Source: Rhodonellum psychrophilum GCM71 = DSM 17998
GTDB lineage: Bacteria > Bacteroidota > Bacteroidia > Cytophagales > Cyclobacteriaceae
Direction of reading: 5' to 3'
NCBI RefSeq assembly: GCF_000381545.1
Contig: NZ_KB906679.1
Location: 62,001-126,000, forward strand
Length of the DNA stretch: 64,000 nt
Of this stretch, positions 35,274 to 43,403 are shown in pieces. The position numbers were made by a program, and so were the translations under genes. The notes beneath the pieces were generated by a model. That model worked only from the letters and a program-made list of their open reading frames with translations, did no database searches and was not told the origin of the DNA. Each line of letters starts with the position of its first letter. The first letter of the stretch is position 1.

Positions 35274-35945
35274 TTACTGGACTTCTTTTTTGCGAAAGGT
35301 GTTTTCCCACAACCTAAAGCCACCTTCAAAAGCCAATTTGTTGTTTCCTAAGCGGCAACCTTTTGGGATTTTTGTAAGCAATTTGGAATTTCCGCCACCG
35401 ATGACGATATCCTCGGGCAGGAATGCAGCGCTGAATTTTTTGATGATGGACAATACATGTTCCTGCCATTTTTCCTGTTCCATCCTTTCCAAACCCCGTA
35501 AACCAATGTAATCTTCGTAGGTGCCTTTTCGGTAGGGAAGGTGTGCCAATTCAAGCGGGAGGACAGTTCCATCAAATACAATGGCGGATCCAAGTCCTGT
35601 TCCCAAGCCCAAAAACAGCAAAACGCCTTCCTCGTATGAACCCAAAGCCTGCATGGCGGCATCGTTGATGATTCTCACCGGTTTTCCGAAAGCGGCATCA
35701 AAATCAAAAGAAGTCCAACCTTCGCCCAAGTTTTTGGGTTCGGTCATGATTTTTCCTTTTTTGATTACACCCGGATAGCCAATCGAAATGGCTTCAAACT
35801 CCCAATCTTGGGTGTTTTCCAAAACGGCAGCGACCATCTTTTCAGGGGTCATGAAATCTCCGGAAGGAATTTTCCTTCTTTCATCCTCATTGTTTGCCTT
35901 AACCTTGACGTTGGTACCTCCGATATCGATGACGAGTAGTTTCAA
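35274..35945 (-). CDS. ROK-family sugar kinase (polyphosphate-glucokinase-like)
   Basis: A 223-residue cytosolic kinase of the actin-like ATPase fold. The phosphate-1 motif is DIGGTNVKVK, the second is LFLGLGTGLGSAIV, and adenosine-side residues are in DIVIGGGNSK. The length and EAISIGYPGVIKKGKIMTEP pattern resemble the small polyphosphate/ATP glucokinases. The zinc motif of longer ROK proteins is absent. It should phosphorylate glucose or a related sugar. It is convergent with the methyltransferase gene and alone in its unit. Confidence 0.85.
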   Translation of the reverse strand: MKLLVIDIGGTNVKVKANNEDERRKIPSGDFMTPEKMVAAVLENTQDWEFEAISIGYPGVIKKGKIMTEPKNLGEGWTSFDFDAAFGKPVRIINDAAMQALGSYEEGVLLFLGLGTGLGSAIVFDGTVLPLELAHLPYRKGTYEDYIGLRGLERMEQEKWQEHVLSIIKKFSAAFLPEDIVIGGGNSKLLTKIPKGCRLGNNKLAFEGGFRLWENTFRKKEVQ

Positions 35946-36284
35946 ATCGTAAAAATTTTAAATGGGTGGAACATTGAATGGTGTGCTAAAATAAACTTCA
36001 ATTTTGATATCCACATCAAAAATTAGGTTAAATAAATCATGTCCTCCAGTAATATATTGAAAAATAGAGAATTAATATTGACTTGTCGGGACTGCGCTTT
36101 CACCCTTTCTGGGATGAAGAGGATGCGGGATTCCACCTCCTGCGATTTCGAATTCTTCAAAATGGAGGGTCGATTGCATGGCTTGCTGATCAATAGAGGA
36201 GAACGTGAAGCACCGAGATGCAAAGTTTTATCCTTTTTTTAGTTCTAAAAACCAACAATCGTTTGATCATTTGAATTTTTTATT
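35946..36284. other. Intergenic region without a supported gene
   Basis: About 340 bases between divergent genes. A 67-residue frame at 36039-36242 has no credible start or family. The promoters of both flanking genes must lie here. Confidence 0.45.
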
Positions 36285-36307
36285 AACTTTGAATCGCAAA
36301 GTACTTT
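36285..36307 (+). promoter_or_regulatory. Operator-like palindrome, copy 1
   Basis: AACTTTGAATCGCAAAGTACTTT lies 4 bases before the ATG of the membrane-protein gene. It contains the palindrome AAAGTACTTT and an overlapping CTTTGA...CAAAG dyad. A copy differing at only two bases occurs at 37268-37290. Its position over the ribosome binding site suggests repression, most simply by the winged-helix protein encoded in the same operon. Confidence 0.6.
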
Positions 36308-36311
36308 CAAT

Positions 36312-36935
36312 ATGAACAAGCAGCACGACCCATTAGCAACCCTGCACGAGATCCGGAATATCATGGACCGTTCTTCCCGCTTTATTTCATTGAGTGGGCT
36401 TTCTGGTGTGGCAGCGGGGCTGTCGGCACTCTTGGGAGCAGCGCTTGTAAGATGGCATTTCCTTGAAGAAGATATCCAGTATCGCGAGACACTCGGGCGC
36501 GAGTTGACAAGTGAGTCCATCGTATTTGTCCTTTCGATAGCGGCAGGCGTGTTTTTGCTCGCGGTCAGTTCGGCGATATATTTCACTGCACGCAATGCCA
36601 AAAGAAAGAGCCATCAGGTATGGGACAGCAAGTCCGAACGCATGTTGGTCAACTTGGCCATTCCCTTGGCTGCAGGTGGGATTTTCTGTGCAGCGCTGTT
36701 TTACCATGAATTGCCGTATTTGGTGGCTCCCGTGATGCTGCTATTTTATGGTTGCGCCTTGTTGAATGCCAGTAAGTATACCGTCAGCGATATTCGCTAT
36801 CTGGGGATTTTGGAAATACTATTGGGCTTGTTTGCAAGCTTTTATCTGGGCTTTGGATTGTTGGCTTGGACGCTTGGATTTGGTGTCCTACACATCGTGT
36901 ATGGTGCGCTGGTGTATTTCAAATACGAACGCTAG
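36312..36935 (+). CDS. Hypothetical inner-membrane protein co-transcribed with a regulator
   Basis: A 207-residue protein with about six hydrophobic segments: a cytoplasmic N-terminus (MNKQHDPLATLHEIRNIMDR), then two helices near 30-48 and 70-92, and four more from about 113 to 200. It shows no known catalytic motif. Similar small membrane proteins with this N-terminus commonly precede winged-helix regulators in Bacteroidota. I infer a role as sensor or target of that regulator. The next gene starts 7 bases after the stop. Confidence 0.72.
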   Translation: MNKQHDPLATLHEIRNIMDRSSRFISLSGLSGVAAGLSALLGAALVRWHFLEEDIQYRETLGRELTSESIVFVLSIAAGVFLLAVSSAIYFTARNAKRKSHQVWDSKSERMLVNLAIPLAAGGIFCAALFYHELPYLVAPVMLLFYGCALLNASKYTVSDIRYLGILEILLGLFASFYLGFGLLAWTLGFGVLHIVYGALVYFKYER

Positions 36936-36942
36936 CAGGACC

Positions 36943-37251
36943 GTGAAAGATTATCTTGAAAATATCAACAAGGCATTTGAAAGCAGGGTGCGGCTGGGCA
37001 TTATGTCAGTCCTGATGGTGGAAGAGCGCGTGGATTTCAGTACGCTCAAAGAAACGCTGGAGCTGACGGATGGCAACTTGGCCAGTCACTTGCGGGCCTT
37101 GGAGGAAGCGTCTTATCTGGTAGTGGAGAAAAAGTTTGTGGGTAGGAAGCCAAATACCACCTATCAAGCAACGGATCAAGGTCGTGAAGCTTTCAAAAAC
37201 CATTTGGATGCACTGGAGCAGCTCATTTTGAACAATAGAAAGGAGGGTTGA
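36943..37251 (+). CDS. Winged-helix transcriptional regulator (MarR/PadR-like small type)
   Basis: With GTG 36943 as start this is a 102-residue protein: KDYLENINKAFESRVRLGIM, then the HTH RVDFSTLKETLELTDGNLAS, recognition helix HLRALEEASYLV and the wing KKFVGRKPNTTYQATDQGRE. The layout matches the small one-domain wHTH proteins (DUF2087/PF13601-like). It is likely a repressor of its own operon: AAAGTACTTT palindromes lie before this operon and again 17 bases after this gene, before a group of further small membrane proteins. Ligand unknown. Confidence 0.85.
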   Translation: MKDYLENINKAFESRVRLGIMSVLMVEERVDFSTLKETLELTDGNLASHLRALEEASYLVVEKKFVGRKPNTTYQATDQGREAFKNHLDALEQLILNNRKEG

Positions 37252-37545
37252 TATTTTTTTGACACTCAACTTTGAATTTCAAAGTACTTTATATGGTAAT
37301 ATTATAAGTATTGAAGCGTATGGAATAAATGAAAATCGGATGATCGTCTATTCTGCCACTGCTTACCAATTGGCTATACAAAGGGCTGGAAGCCGGGGGG
37401 CGGATGATAAATATCCTATTCATCTTCATTGCCCGGTCAGCAATGGGAGTAGGGGAATGGTCCGAAAAGATGGCCATGATATGAAATGCTTGACGATTGA
37501 CCATAAATAACAATACTTAACACGCATATTAAAACCAGAAAATTG
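37252..37545. other. Gap with operator copy 2 and a possible decayed gene
   Basis: Beyond the operator, one forward frame from about 37341 reads ILPLLTNWLYKGLEAGGRMI, then NILFIFIARSAMGV, a membrane-protein-like stretch ending TGA near 37484. It is preceded in frame by a TGA at 37341-37343 and has no good start. It may be a remnant of a small membrane protein gene. Confidence 0.35.
37268..37290 (+). promoter_or_regulatory. Operator-like palindrome, copy 2
   Basis: AACTTTGAATTTCAAAGTACTTT differs from copy 1 at two positions. It contains CTTTGAATTTCAAAG, a perfect dyad around a central T, and AAAGTACTTT. It lies upstream of the small membrane-protein genes at 37546 and 37848. Confidence 0.6.
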
Positions 37546-37836
37546 ATGAAAACGAAAAACAAAAGATTGATCGGCATTGTACTCGCTGTAGCATTTCTAT
37601 TGCTCCTTCCATTGATCGCAATGCAGTTTACAGAGGAAGTGGCCTGGACGCTGTTGGACTTTGTGGTCATGGGCGTGCTGCTCCTCGGTACAGGACTGCT
37701 GAGTGAATTTATCATCAGAAATGTGAAAAACCTGAACACCAGAATCGCCATCATTGGGGTGATTCTGTTGGGACTCCTCCTCATTTGGGCAGAACTCGCA
37801 GTCGGGATCTTCGGAACCCCTTTTGCGGGATCCTAA
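37546..37836 (+). CDS. Small membrane protein, three helices
   Basis: A 96-residue protein (ATG 37546; an in-frame TTG lies just before) with three hydrophobic stretches: LIGIVLAVAFLLLLPLIAM, LLDFVVMGVLLLGTGLL and IAIIGVILLGLLLIWAELAV. Short charged loops separate them. No catalytic residues are visible and I recognise no named family with certainty. It lies downstream of operator copy 2 and 11 bases before the next small membrane gene, so it is probably controlled by the upstream winged-helix regulator. Confidence 0.72.
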   Translation: MKTKNKRLIGIVLAVAFLLLLPLIAMQFTEEVAWTLLDFVVMGVLLLGTGLLSEFIIRNVKNLNTRIAIIGVILLGLLLIWAELAVGIFGTPFAGS

Positions 37837-37847
37837 ATTGGAAACCC

Positions 37848-38123
37848 ATGAAAATTCAGGGCAAACACACACCAATATTCGTTTGGGTATTTGGAATACT
37901 TGTTTTTACAGTAGGTGTCCTGAATCTGATTTTGGTCCACCCTGTGCCAGGCTTGGTGTATCTGCTACTCTCCTTGGTCTATTTGCCTCCGGCCGCAGGT
38001 TGGCTCAAGGAGAGATTCGCTTTTACAATTCCGCTTTTGGTAAAAATCATTTTAGGCATAGCCATTTTCATGTTCACATTAGGGGTAAGTGACCTAGGGG
38101 AGATGATTGATGATTTTTTTTAA
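37848..38123 (+). CDS. Small membrane protein
   Basis: A 91-residue protein from ATG 37848. Hydrophobic segments are IFVWVFGILVFTVGVLNLIL, PGLVYLLLSLVYLPPAAGWL and IPLLVKIILGIAIFMFTLGV. The short acidic tail is SDLGEMIDDFF. An earlier in-frame ATG at 37785 overlaps the upstream gene and gives a non-membrane leader, so it is rejected. Probably co-transcribed with the preceding gene. Function unknown. Confidence 0.7.
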   Translation: MKIQGKHTPIFVWVFGILVFTVGVLNLILVHPVPGLVYLLLSLVYLPPAAGWLKERFAFTIPLLVKIILGIAIFMFTLGVSDLGEMIDDFF

Positions 38124-38211
38124 TGATAACATAACTTCATTTCGAAAGCCCAAAAGGAGTATAGCCTTACTTTTAGGGAATTAAACCATTCCCATTTTAT
38201 CAAATAAATCC

Positions 38212-38739
38212 ATGTTGTTGATTCAAAACGATCTTCAGTTTGAGCGTATTTTCAATGAATACTGGGAGATAATGTACAAATCGGCTTTCAGCAGAATCAG
38301 GGAACAGGAGGTGGTGGAAGATCTGCTCCAGGAAGTTTTTATCGATATCTGGCAAAGGAGAACTGAAATCACCATCCAATCTACCCTCAAAGCCTATCTG
38401 CTCACTGCGGTCAAGTATCGGGTGCTCAAGTATATGGACAAGGCAAGGGAAAAAAGGGCGCGTGAAATTGAAGGCGCCGATGTTCCCTATTTGGATGTTG
38501 ATGTGCTGGGGTTTGAAGACCTCTACCATCAATTGGAGGTGGTGATTGCCAAATTGCCACCTAGAAATAGGCTTGTGTTTCAAATGAGCAGATTGGAAGG
38601 GTTTTCTTCAGATGAAATCGCTGAAAAACTCGGGATTTCCCAACAGACTGTTCACAATCACCTCTCCAAATCCCTGACATATGTCAGAGCGGAAATGAAA
38701 CATCTTGCCCCTGGGTTTTTGCTTTTTATCAATCTCTGA
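38212..38739 (+). CDS. ECF RNA polymerase sigma factor (FecI-like)
   Basis: A 175-residue sigma-70 family factor of the Bacteroidota extracytoplasmic type. Region 2 holds RIREQEVVEDLLQEVFIDIWQRR, where the DLxQEVFxxxW pattern contacts core polymerase. Region 4 is at about 115-165, with LPPRNRLVFQMSRLEGFSSD and an HTH in EIAEKLGISQQTVHNHLSKS. It is followed by a FecR-type anti-sigma gene and a SusC carrying an STN domain, which together form an outer-membrane-to-cytoplasm signalling chain. Its target is most likely the following SusC/SusD operon. Confidence 0.95.
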   Translation: MLLIQNDLQFERIFNEYWEIMYKSAFSRIREQEVVEDLLQEVFIDIWQRRTEITIQSTLKAYLLTAVKYRVLKYMDKAREKRAREIEGADVPYLDVDVLGFEDLYHQLEVVIAKLPPRNRLVFQMSRLEGFSSDEIAEKLGISQQTVHNHLSKSLTYVRAEMKHLAPGFLLFINL

Positions 38740-38852
38740 TTTTCCCGATTAAGTATTCATTAACAAACCCATCAAATTGATAACAATTCAATAAAGATTT
38801 TGAGAGGTAGTGAATTTGTGTTTTGAGCACTCTATAGAGGAAGACTCAAGAG

Positions 38853-39824
38853 ATGAGAAAGGAAAAATCCATAGCACAACACATTCAAAAAGTCCTGAGA
38901 GGTCAGGCTTCCCCACAGGAATTCAATGCTGTCAACGATTGGTATGATCATCAAGAAGAAGACGAACTTCTGATTCAGGATTTTAAGGGGCGTACAAAAT
39001 CGCTTATCAGGAAAGAACTTTTTAACAAAATACAGCGAGGTCGGATTTCCAACGCTCCAAATGCCGGGAATCGGAATATCAAAAGAATATTTGGTATAGC
39101 GGCCTCTGTTGTGATGGTCATCGGATTGGGGTTTGTTTTATCTGAACTTACCCAAAAACCAAAAGTGGATTTCTCCGATAAAATCGCTTTCCAAAAAGTG
39201 GAGAACGGGGTCGGAATGGTAAAGAAGATCAGACTCCCTGATGGCTCCAGGATCCAATTGTTTCACAATACCACGATAGAATTTGATCGGAATTTTTCAA
39301 ACAACAGGTTCGTGAAACTGGAAGGAGAGGCATTTTTTGAAGTGGTGGCCAATCCGAATTTGCCCTTCAGGGTCCAAACCGATGGTTTGACCACGGAAGT
39401 GTTGGGCACTTCTTTCACCATCAAAACGGCTGGTCTCGAAGAAACTAAAGTTTCCGTAAAAACCGGGAAAGTCAGCGTTAGCAATGCACAAACCAAATTT
39501 GAACTTCACAAAGACCAGCAGCTGATCTATTCAATAGGTGCCGGAAGAGTTCAGCAAATCACCAATCGGGATTTGGTTTTTGGTTGGGCCGAAGACAAAA
39601 TAGTCTTCGAGAACAGCGATTTATTCAAGTTGGTAAAGGTACTGGATGCTTGGTATGGAATTCAAATAGAGCACAACCTATCACCAAACAATACCTGCAG
39701 AATTTCAGGCACTTATCTGAACATGAGTCTCGAAAATCTCCTCCAAGCCATTCAGTATTCACTTCCAATGACGTACCAGATCGATGCCAAAAAAGTAAAC
39801 ATTCAATTCAAAAACTGCAATTAA
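38853..39824 (+). CDS. FecR-family anti-sigma factor
   Basis: A 323-residue inner-membrane protein. The cytoplasmic N-terminal part (about 72 residues) should bind the sigma factor. One membrane helix follows (IFGIAASVVMVIGLGFVL). The periplasmic FecR domain contains VKKIRLPDGSRIQLFHNTTI, LEGEAFFEVVANPNLPF and VLGTSFTIKT. A DUF4974-type end follows (KVLDAWYGIQIEH, ISGTYLNMSLENLLQAI). It should receive the signal from the STN domain of the next gene's product and release the sigma factor. Confidence 0.95.
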   Translation: MRKEKSIAQHIQKVLRGQASPQEFNAVNDWYDHQEEDELLIQDFKGRTKSLIRKELFNKIQRGRISNAPNAGNRNIKRIFGIAASVVMVIGLGFVLSELTQKPKVDFSDKIAFQKVENGVGMVKKIRLPDGSRIQLFHNTTIEFDRNFSNNRFVKLEGEAFFEVVANPNLPFRVQTDGLTTEVLGTSFTIKTAGLEETKVSVKTGKVSVSNAQTKFELHKDQQLIYSIGAGRVQQITNRDLVFGWAEDKIVFENSDLFKLVKVLDAWYGIQIEHNLSPNNTCRISGTYLNMSLENLLQAIQYSLPMTYQIDAKKVNIQFKNCN

Positions 39825-39906
39825 ACGAAGATGGGGCTGTACCACCAGCCCCATCAATTTGTCCACTTCTAATTCCTTCAAAAATTAAAACAGAACCACC
39901 GAAATT

Positions 39907-42900
39907 ATGGAAAAAAAATTAATCTTCTCAATAAAGAGGATTGCAAAGAGACTGTTTACCCTCTTATTCCTGCTCTGCTGGGCAGTTGGCATAGCCGAGG
40001 CAGCAAAGCCAAATGCCCAAAAACTGGACGAAACCTTTGTTAGGGTTTCCAAAAACAAGCAAAAGGTTTCCGAATTCTTCAAAGAAATTGAAGCGCAGAC
40101 AAGTTTTCGGTTCTCCTACCAAAGCAACTTGGAGCTGCAGCAGACAGTCGCCTTGGACAAAAGATATCAAAATTTGGAAAGCATGCTGACGGAGATTTCC
40201 AAAAACACTTCCTTAAAATTCAAACAGATCAACCATACCCTGGCGGTCTCCACCAAGGAGATTCCGAGAAAAGCAACGGGGATGGAAAAAATCAGGATTT
40301 CGGGACAGGTCAGGGATGGGGAAACCGGTGAAAGCCTCCCGGGAGTCAACGTGGTGATCAAAGGAACCAACACGGGTACCATCACCGACATCGATGGTAA
40401 TTACGCGCTTGAATTGGACCTTGGGCAAGTTTTGGTATTTTCCTACGTGGGTTTTGCAAAAGAGGAATTGACTGTAGGGAATCAAACCCGTATGGATGTT
40501 TCCCTGAAATTGGATGACAATTCGCTGCAGGAAGTGATTGTGACAGCCCTCGGGATCAAAAGGGAAGAAAAAGCCTTGGGATATGCGACCCAGAAAGTTT
40601 CCAGCGAGGAGCTTCTGGATGCCCGATCGAACAACTGGTCGGACGCCTTGATTGGTAAAGTGGCGGGATTGAATGTGTTATCGGCAGGCTCAGGCCCGAT
40701 GAATTCGTCCCAGATCAGTTTGCGCGGAGACAATTCCTTGAATCCAAACGGAAACGGTGCCCTGATTGTGCTGGATGGCGTACCCATGAACAGCGGTTTG
40801 ACTTCTTCCGGTGTTGGAAATGCTTATGGAGCGGGTTCGGGAAATGACGTTCCCATCGATTTTGGAAATGGAATAGCGGATATCAATCCAGACGATATCG
40901 AGAGCGTCACGGTGCTGAAAGGAGCAAGCGCCACAGCGTTGTACGGAAGCAGGGCCGCCAATGGTGCCTTGATCATTACGACCAAAAGTGGGAAGAGAAA
41001 AAACAAAGGATTGGGGGTCAGTTTCAATTCAAACATCAGTTTCAATGACGTATTGAAATGGCCTGATTATCAGTATGAATATGGTCAGGGAACTGGAAGG
41101 GCTTTAAACAAAGAAGGCGAACTGTATTATTCCTATGGCGCCTCTGCAGATGGCTCCAGTACGGGAGGAACCAGTAGTGCATTTGGACCCAAATTCGATG
41201 GGCAATCTTATTTCCAATATGATCCGACCATTGAAGGGCAATCTTTGGAAAGACAGCCTTGGAGACCGTATCGCAACAACGTGAAGGATTTTTGGAGGAC
41301 TGGAGTCAATGTCGTGAACAACATCGCGCTGGAAGGCAGCAGCAAAACAGGTTCCGTTCGCGCATCCATTACCCATACCAAAAACGAATGGATCATGCCC
41401 AATACGGGTTTCGAAAGATTCGTGGCTGCATTGAGTGTTTCTCAGGAAATCAACAGCAGGCTGCGGTTGAATGCGAAGGTGAATTTCACAAACAAGAAAA
41501 GTGACAATCTTCCTGCCACAGGATACAACAACCAATCCATTGCCTACTTCATGATTTTCCAAAATCCAAACGTGGATCTGGAATGGTATCGGCCGATTTG
41601 GAGGGAAGGTTTTGAAAATGTGGATCAGGTACATCCTTTCAGTTCCTTTATTGACAATCCTTACCTCATCGCTTATCAGATGACCAATGGCGTGAACAAC
41701 AATTCGGTCGTGGGAAATTTTTCAGCAACCTATTCCTTTTCTGATAAAATCGACCTTTTGGTGCGGTCTGGACTTGCCATGAGTCAGGAAGAAAGAGACC
41801 AAAGAAGGCCTTACAGCACCGCGAATTTCCAAAGGGGATATTACAAGCAGCAGGACATCACCAACTACGAGCTCAACACGGATTTTTTGTTGACCTACAA
41901 GGAAAAACTTGGAGAGAAAATCAACTTTACCGGAAGTATCGGTGGGAATCAGATGCGGAGAAATTTCAGGTTGATCAGTGCAGAGGTGGATGGATTGGTG
42001 ATCCCGGGGGTATTCAAACTTTCCAATGGAATCAACAATCCTTTTATCTCCACCAGAGACAACAACAGGGTGATCAACAGTCTTTACGGTTTGGCGACAT
42101 TCTCCTTTGACGAAAAAGTGTTCGTCGATGTCTCCGGGAGAAATGACTGGTCCAGTACGCTTCCAGTACAGAACAATTCCTTCTTCTATCCATCGATTAG
42201 CTCCAGTTTTATCCTGACGGATATTTTCAAGTTGCCCACTCCGGTTTCCTTTGCCAAACTGAGGCTTTCGGGAGCTCAGGTTGGCAATGATACAGAACCT
42301 TATAGAACGTTCAAATATTACGGTCAAAGTGAATTTCCGGGTTCAGCTTCGGTACCGACAACGCTTCACAACATCGATTTCAAACCGGAAATCACCACGA
42401 GTTATGAAACAGGTCTGGAACTGATTTTTTTCAACAGAAGGTTGGGGACAGACATCAACTTCTACCAGACGGTGACCAAAAATCAGATTCTTGAAGTACC
42501 GATTGACATCACCACCGGCTTTTCCCGGGCGATCCTGAATGCAGGCAAGGTGATGAACAGAGGGGTGGAAGTGGTATTGAACGGATCCCCGATTGCCACA
42601 CGGAATTTTAAATGGAACTCATTTATTACCTGGGCCAAAAACCAAAATGAAGTTTTGGCATTGGCCGATGAGGTGGATGCCGAGCAGATATTGGGATCGG
42701 GAGGAAACGCCACTGTCATCGCCAAAGTGGGAGGAACAACGGGTGACATTTATGGATTTGGATTTGTCCGCTCTCCAGAAGGGGAGATTGTGTATTTGAA
42801 GAATGGACTCCCCGCCAGACCGCAAGAAATCCAATATATCGGCAATGCCTATGCAAAATGGAAAGGTGGTTTTCGGAATGAGTTTGTGTACAAAAACCTG

Positions 42901-43389
42901 CGCATGACTGTTTTACTGGATGGCCAATATGGAGGCATGATCTATTCCCAAACCCACCACAAAATGTCTGAACAGGGAAAACTCAAACATACCCTCAAAG
43001 GAAGAGAAGATGGATTTATTGTTGGAGATGGGGTAGTGGACAATGGTGATGGAACATTCTCTCCCAACACCACCCAAGCTTTACTTCCCAATTACTACAC
43101 CGAATATTACCGAAGGGCAAATGTCGAGTCCAACTCCTTTGATGCCTCGTTCGTGAAGTTGAGGGAAATGAGATTTGAATACTCGGTACCAGCCAGATTT
43201 TTGCAAAAAGTGGCAGTAAGCAGAGCGACTATTGCCTTTTACGGAAGAGATTTAGCCATGTGGACCAAGTTCCCGATTTTCGATCCCGAAACAGCGGCCT
43301 TGAATGGCGGCAGCTTGCTTCCAGGTGTTGAAATGGGACAGCTTCCCACGCCAAGAACCTTCGGTGTCAACCTTACCCTTCAATTTTAA
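39907..43389 (+). CDS. SusC/RagA TonB-linked outer membrane protein with STN signalling domain
   Basis: A 1160-residue transporter. After the signal peptide (LLFLLCWAVGIAEA) comes an STN/secretin-like domain at about 40-112 (KVSEFFKEIEAQTSFRFSYQ, LTEISKNTSLKFKQINHTLA). A carboxypeptidase-regulatory-like domain follows (GQVRDGETGESLPGVNVVIK). The plug (LQEVIVTALGIKREEKALGY, SQISLRGDNSLNPNGNGAL) and barrel end in PRTFGVNLTLQF. The STN domain is the part that contacts FecR-type proteins, so this is a transducer as well as a transporter. It works with the SusD lipoprotein encoded 14 bases downstream. Confidence 0.96.
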   Translation: MEKKLIFSIKRIAKRLFTLLFLLCWAVGIAEAAKPNAQKLDETFVRVSKNKQKVSEFFKEIEAQTSFRFSYQSNLELQQTVALDKRYQNLESMLTEISKNTSLKFKQINHTLAVSTKEIPRKATGMEKIRISGQVRDGETGESLPGVNVVIKGTNTGTITDIDGNYALELDLGQVLVFSYVGFAKEELTVGNQTRMDVSLKLDDNSLQEVIVTALGIKREEKALGYATQKVSSEELLDARSNNWSDALIGKVAGLNVLSAGSGPMNSSQISLRGDNSLNPNGNGALIVLDGVPMNSGLTSSGVGNAYGAGSGNDVPIDFGNGIADINPDDIESVTVLKGASATALYGSRAANGALIITTKSGKRKNKGLGVSFNSNISFNDVLKWPDYQYEYGQGTGRALNKEGELYYSYGASADGSSTGGTSSAFGPKFDGQSYFQYDPTIEGQSLERQPWRPYRNNVKDFWRTGVNVVNNIALEGSSKTGSVRASITHTKNEWIMPNTGFERFVAALSVSQEINSRLRLNAKVNFTNKKSDNLPATGYNNQSIAYFMIFQNPNVDLEWYRPIWREGFENVDQVHPFSSFIDNPYLIAYQMTNGVNNNSVVGNFSATYSFSDKIDLLVRSGLAMSQEERDQRRPYSTANFQRGYYKQQDITNYELNTDFLLTYKEKLGEKINFTGSIGGNQMRRNFRLISAEVDGLVIPGVFKLSNGINNPFISTRDNNRVINSLYGLATFSFDEKVFVDVSGRNDWSSTLPVQNNSFFYPSISSSFILTDIFKLPTPVSFAKLRLSGAQVGNDTEPYRTFKYYGQSEFPGSASVPTTLHNIDFKPEITTSYETGLELIFFNRRLGTDINFYQTVTKNQILEVPIDITTGFSRAILNAGKVMNRGVEVVLNGSPIATRNFKWNSFITWAKNQNEVLALADEVDAEQILGSGGNATVIAKVGGTTGDIYGFGFVRSPEGEIVYLKNGLPARPQEIQYIGNAYAKWKGGFRNEFVYKNLRMTVLLDGQYGGMIYSQTHHKMSEQGKLKHTLKGREDGFIVGDGVVDNGDGTFSPNTTQALLPNYYTEYYRRANVESNSFDASFVKLREMRFEYSVPARFLQKVAVSRATIAFYGRDLAMWTKFPIFDPETAALNGGSLLPGVEMGQLPTPRTFGVNLTLQF

Positions 43390-43403
43390 TCCCCCAGACA
43401 ATC

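Noticed and set aside
36039-36242. A 67-codon frame between the ROK kinase and the small membrane protein
   Set aside because: No start context or family; frames of similar length exist on both strands of this stretch.
37259-37510. An 83-codon frame after the winged-helix gene
   Set aside because: It begins inside the operator, reads through a probable decayed gene in another frame, and is not protein-like.
41104-42327. Minus-strand frames of 176 and 201 codons opposite the second SusC
   Set aside because: They lie fully inside a clear SusC gene and have no motifs.
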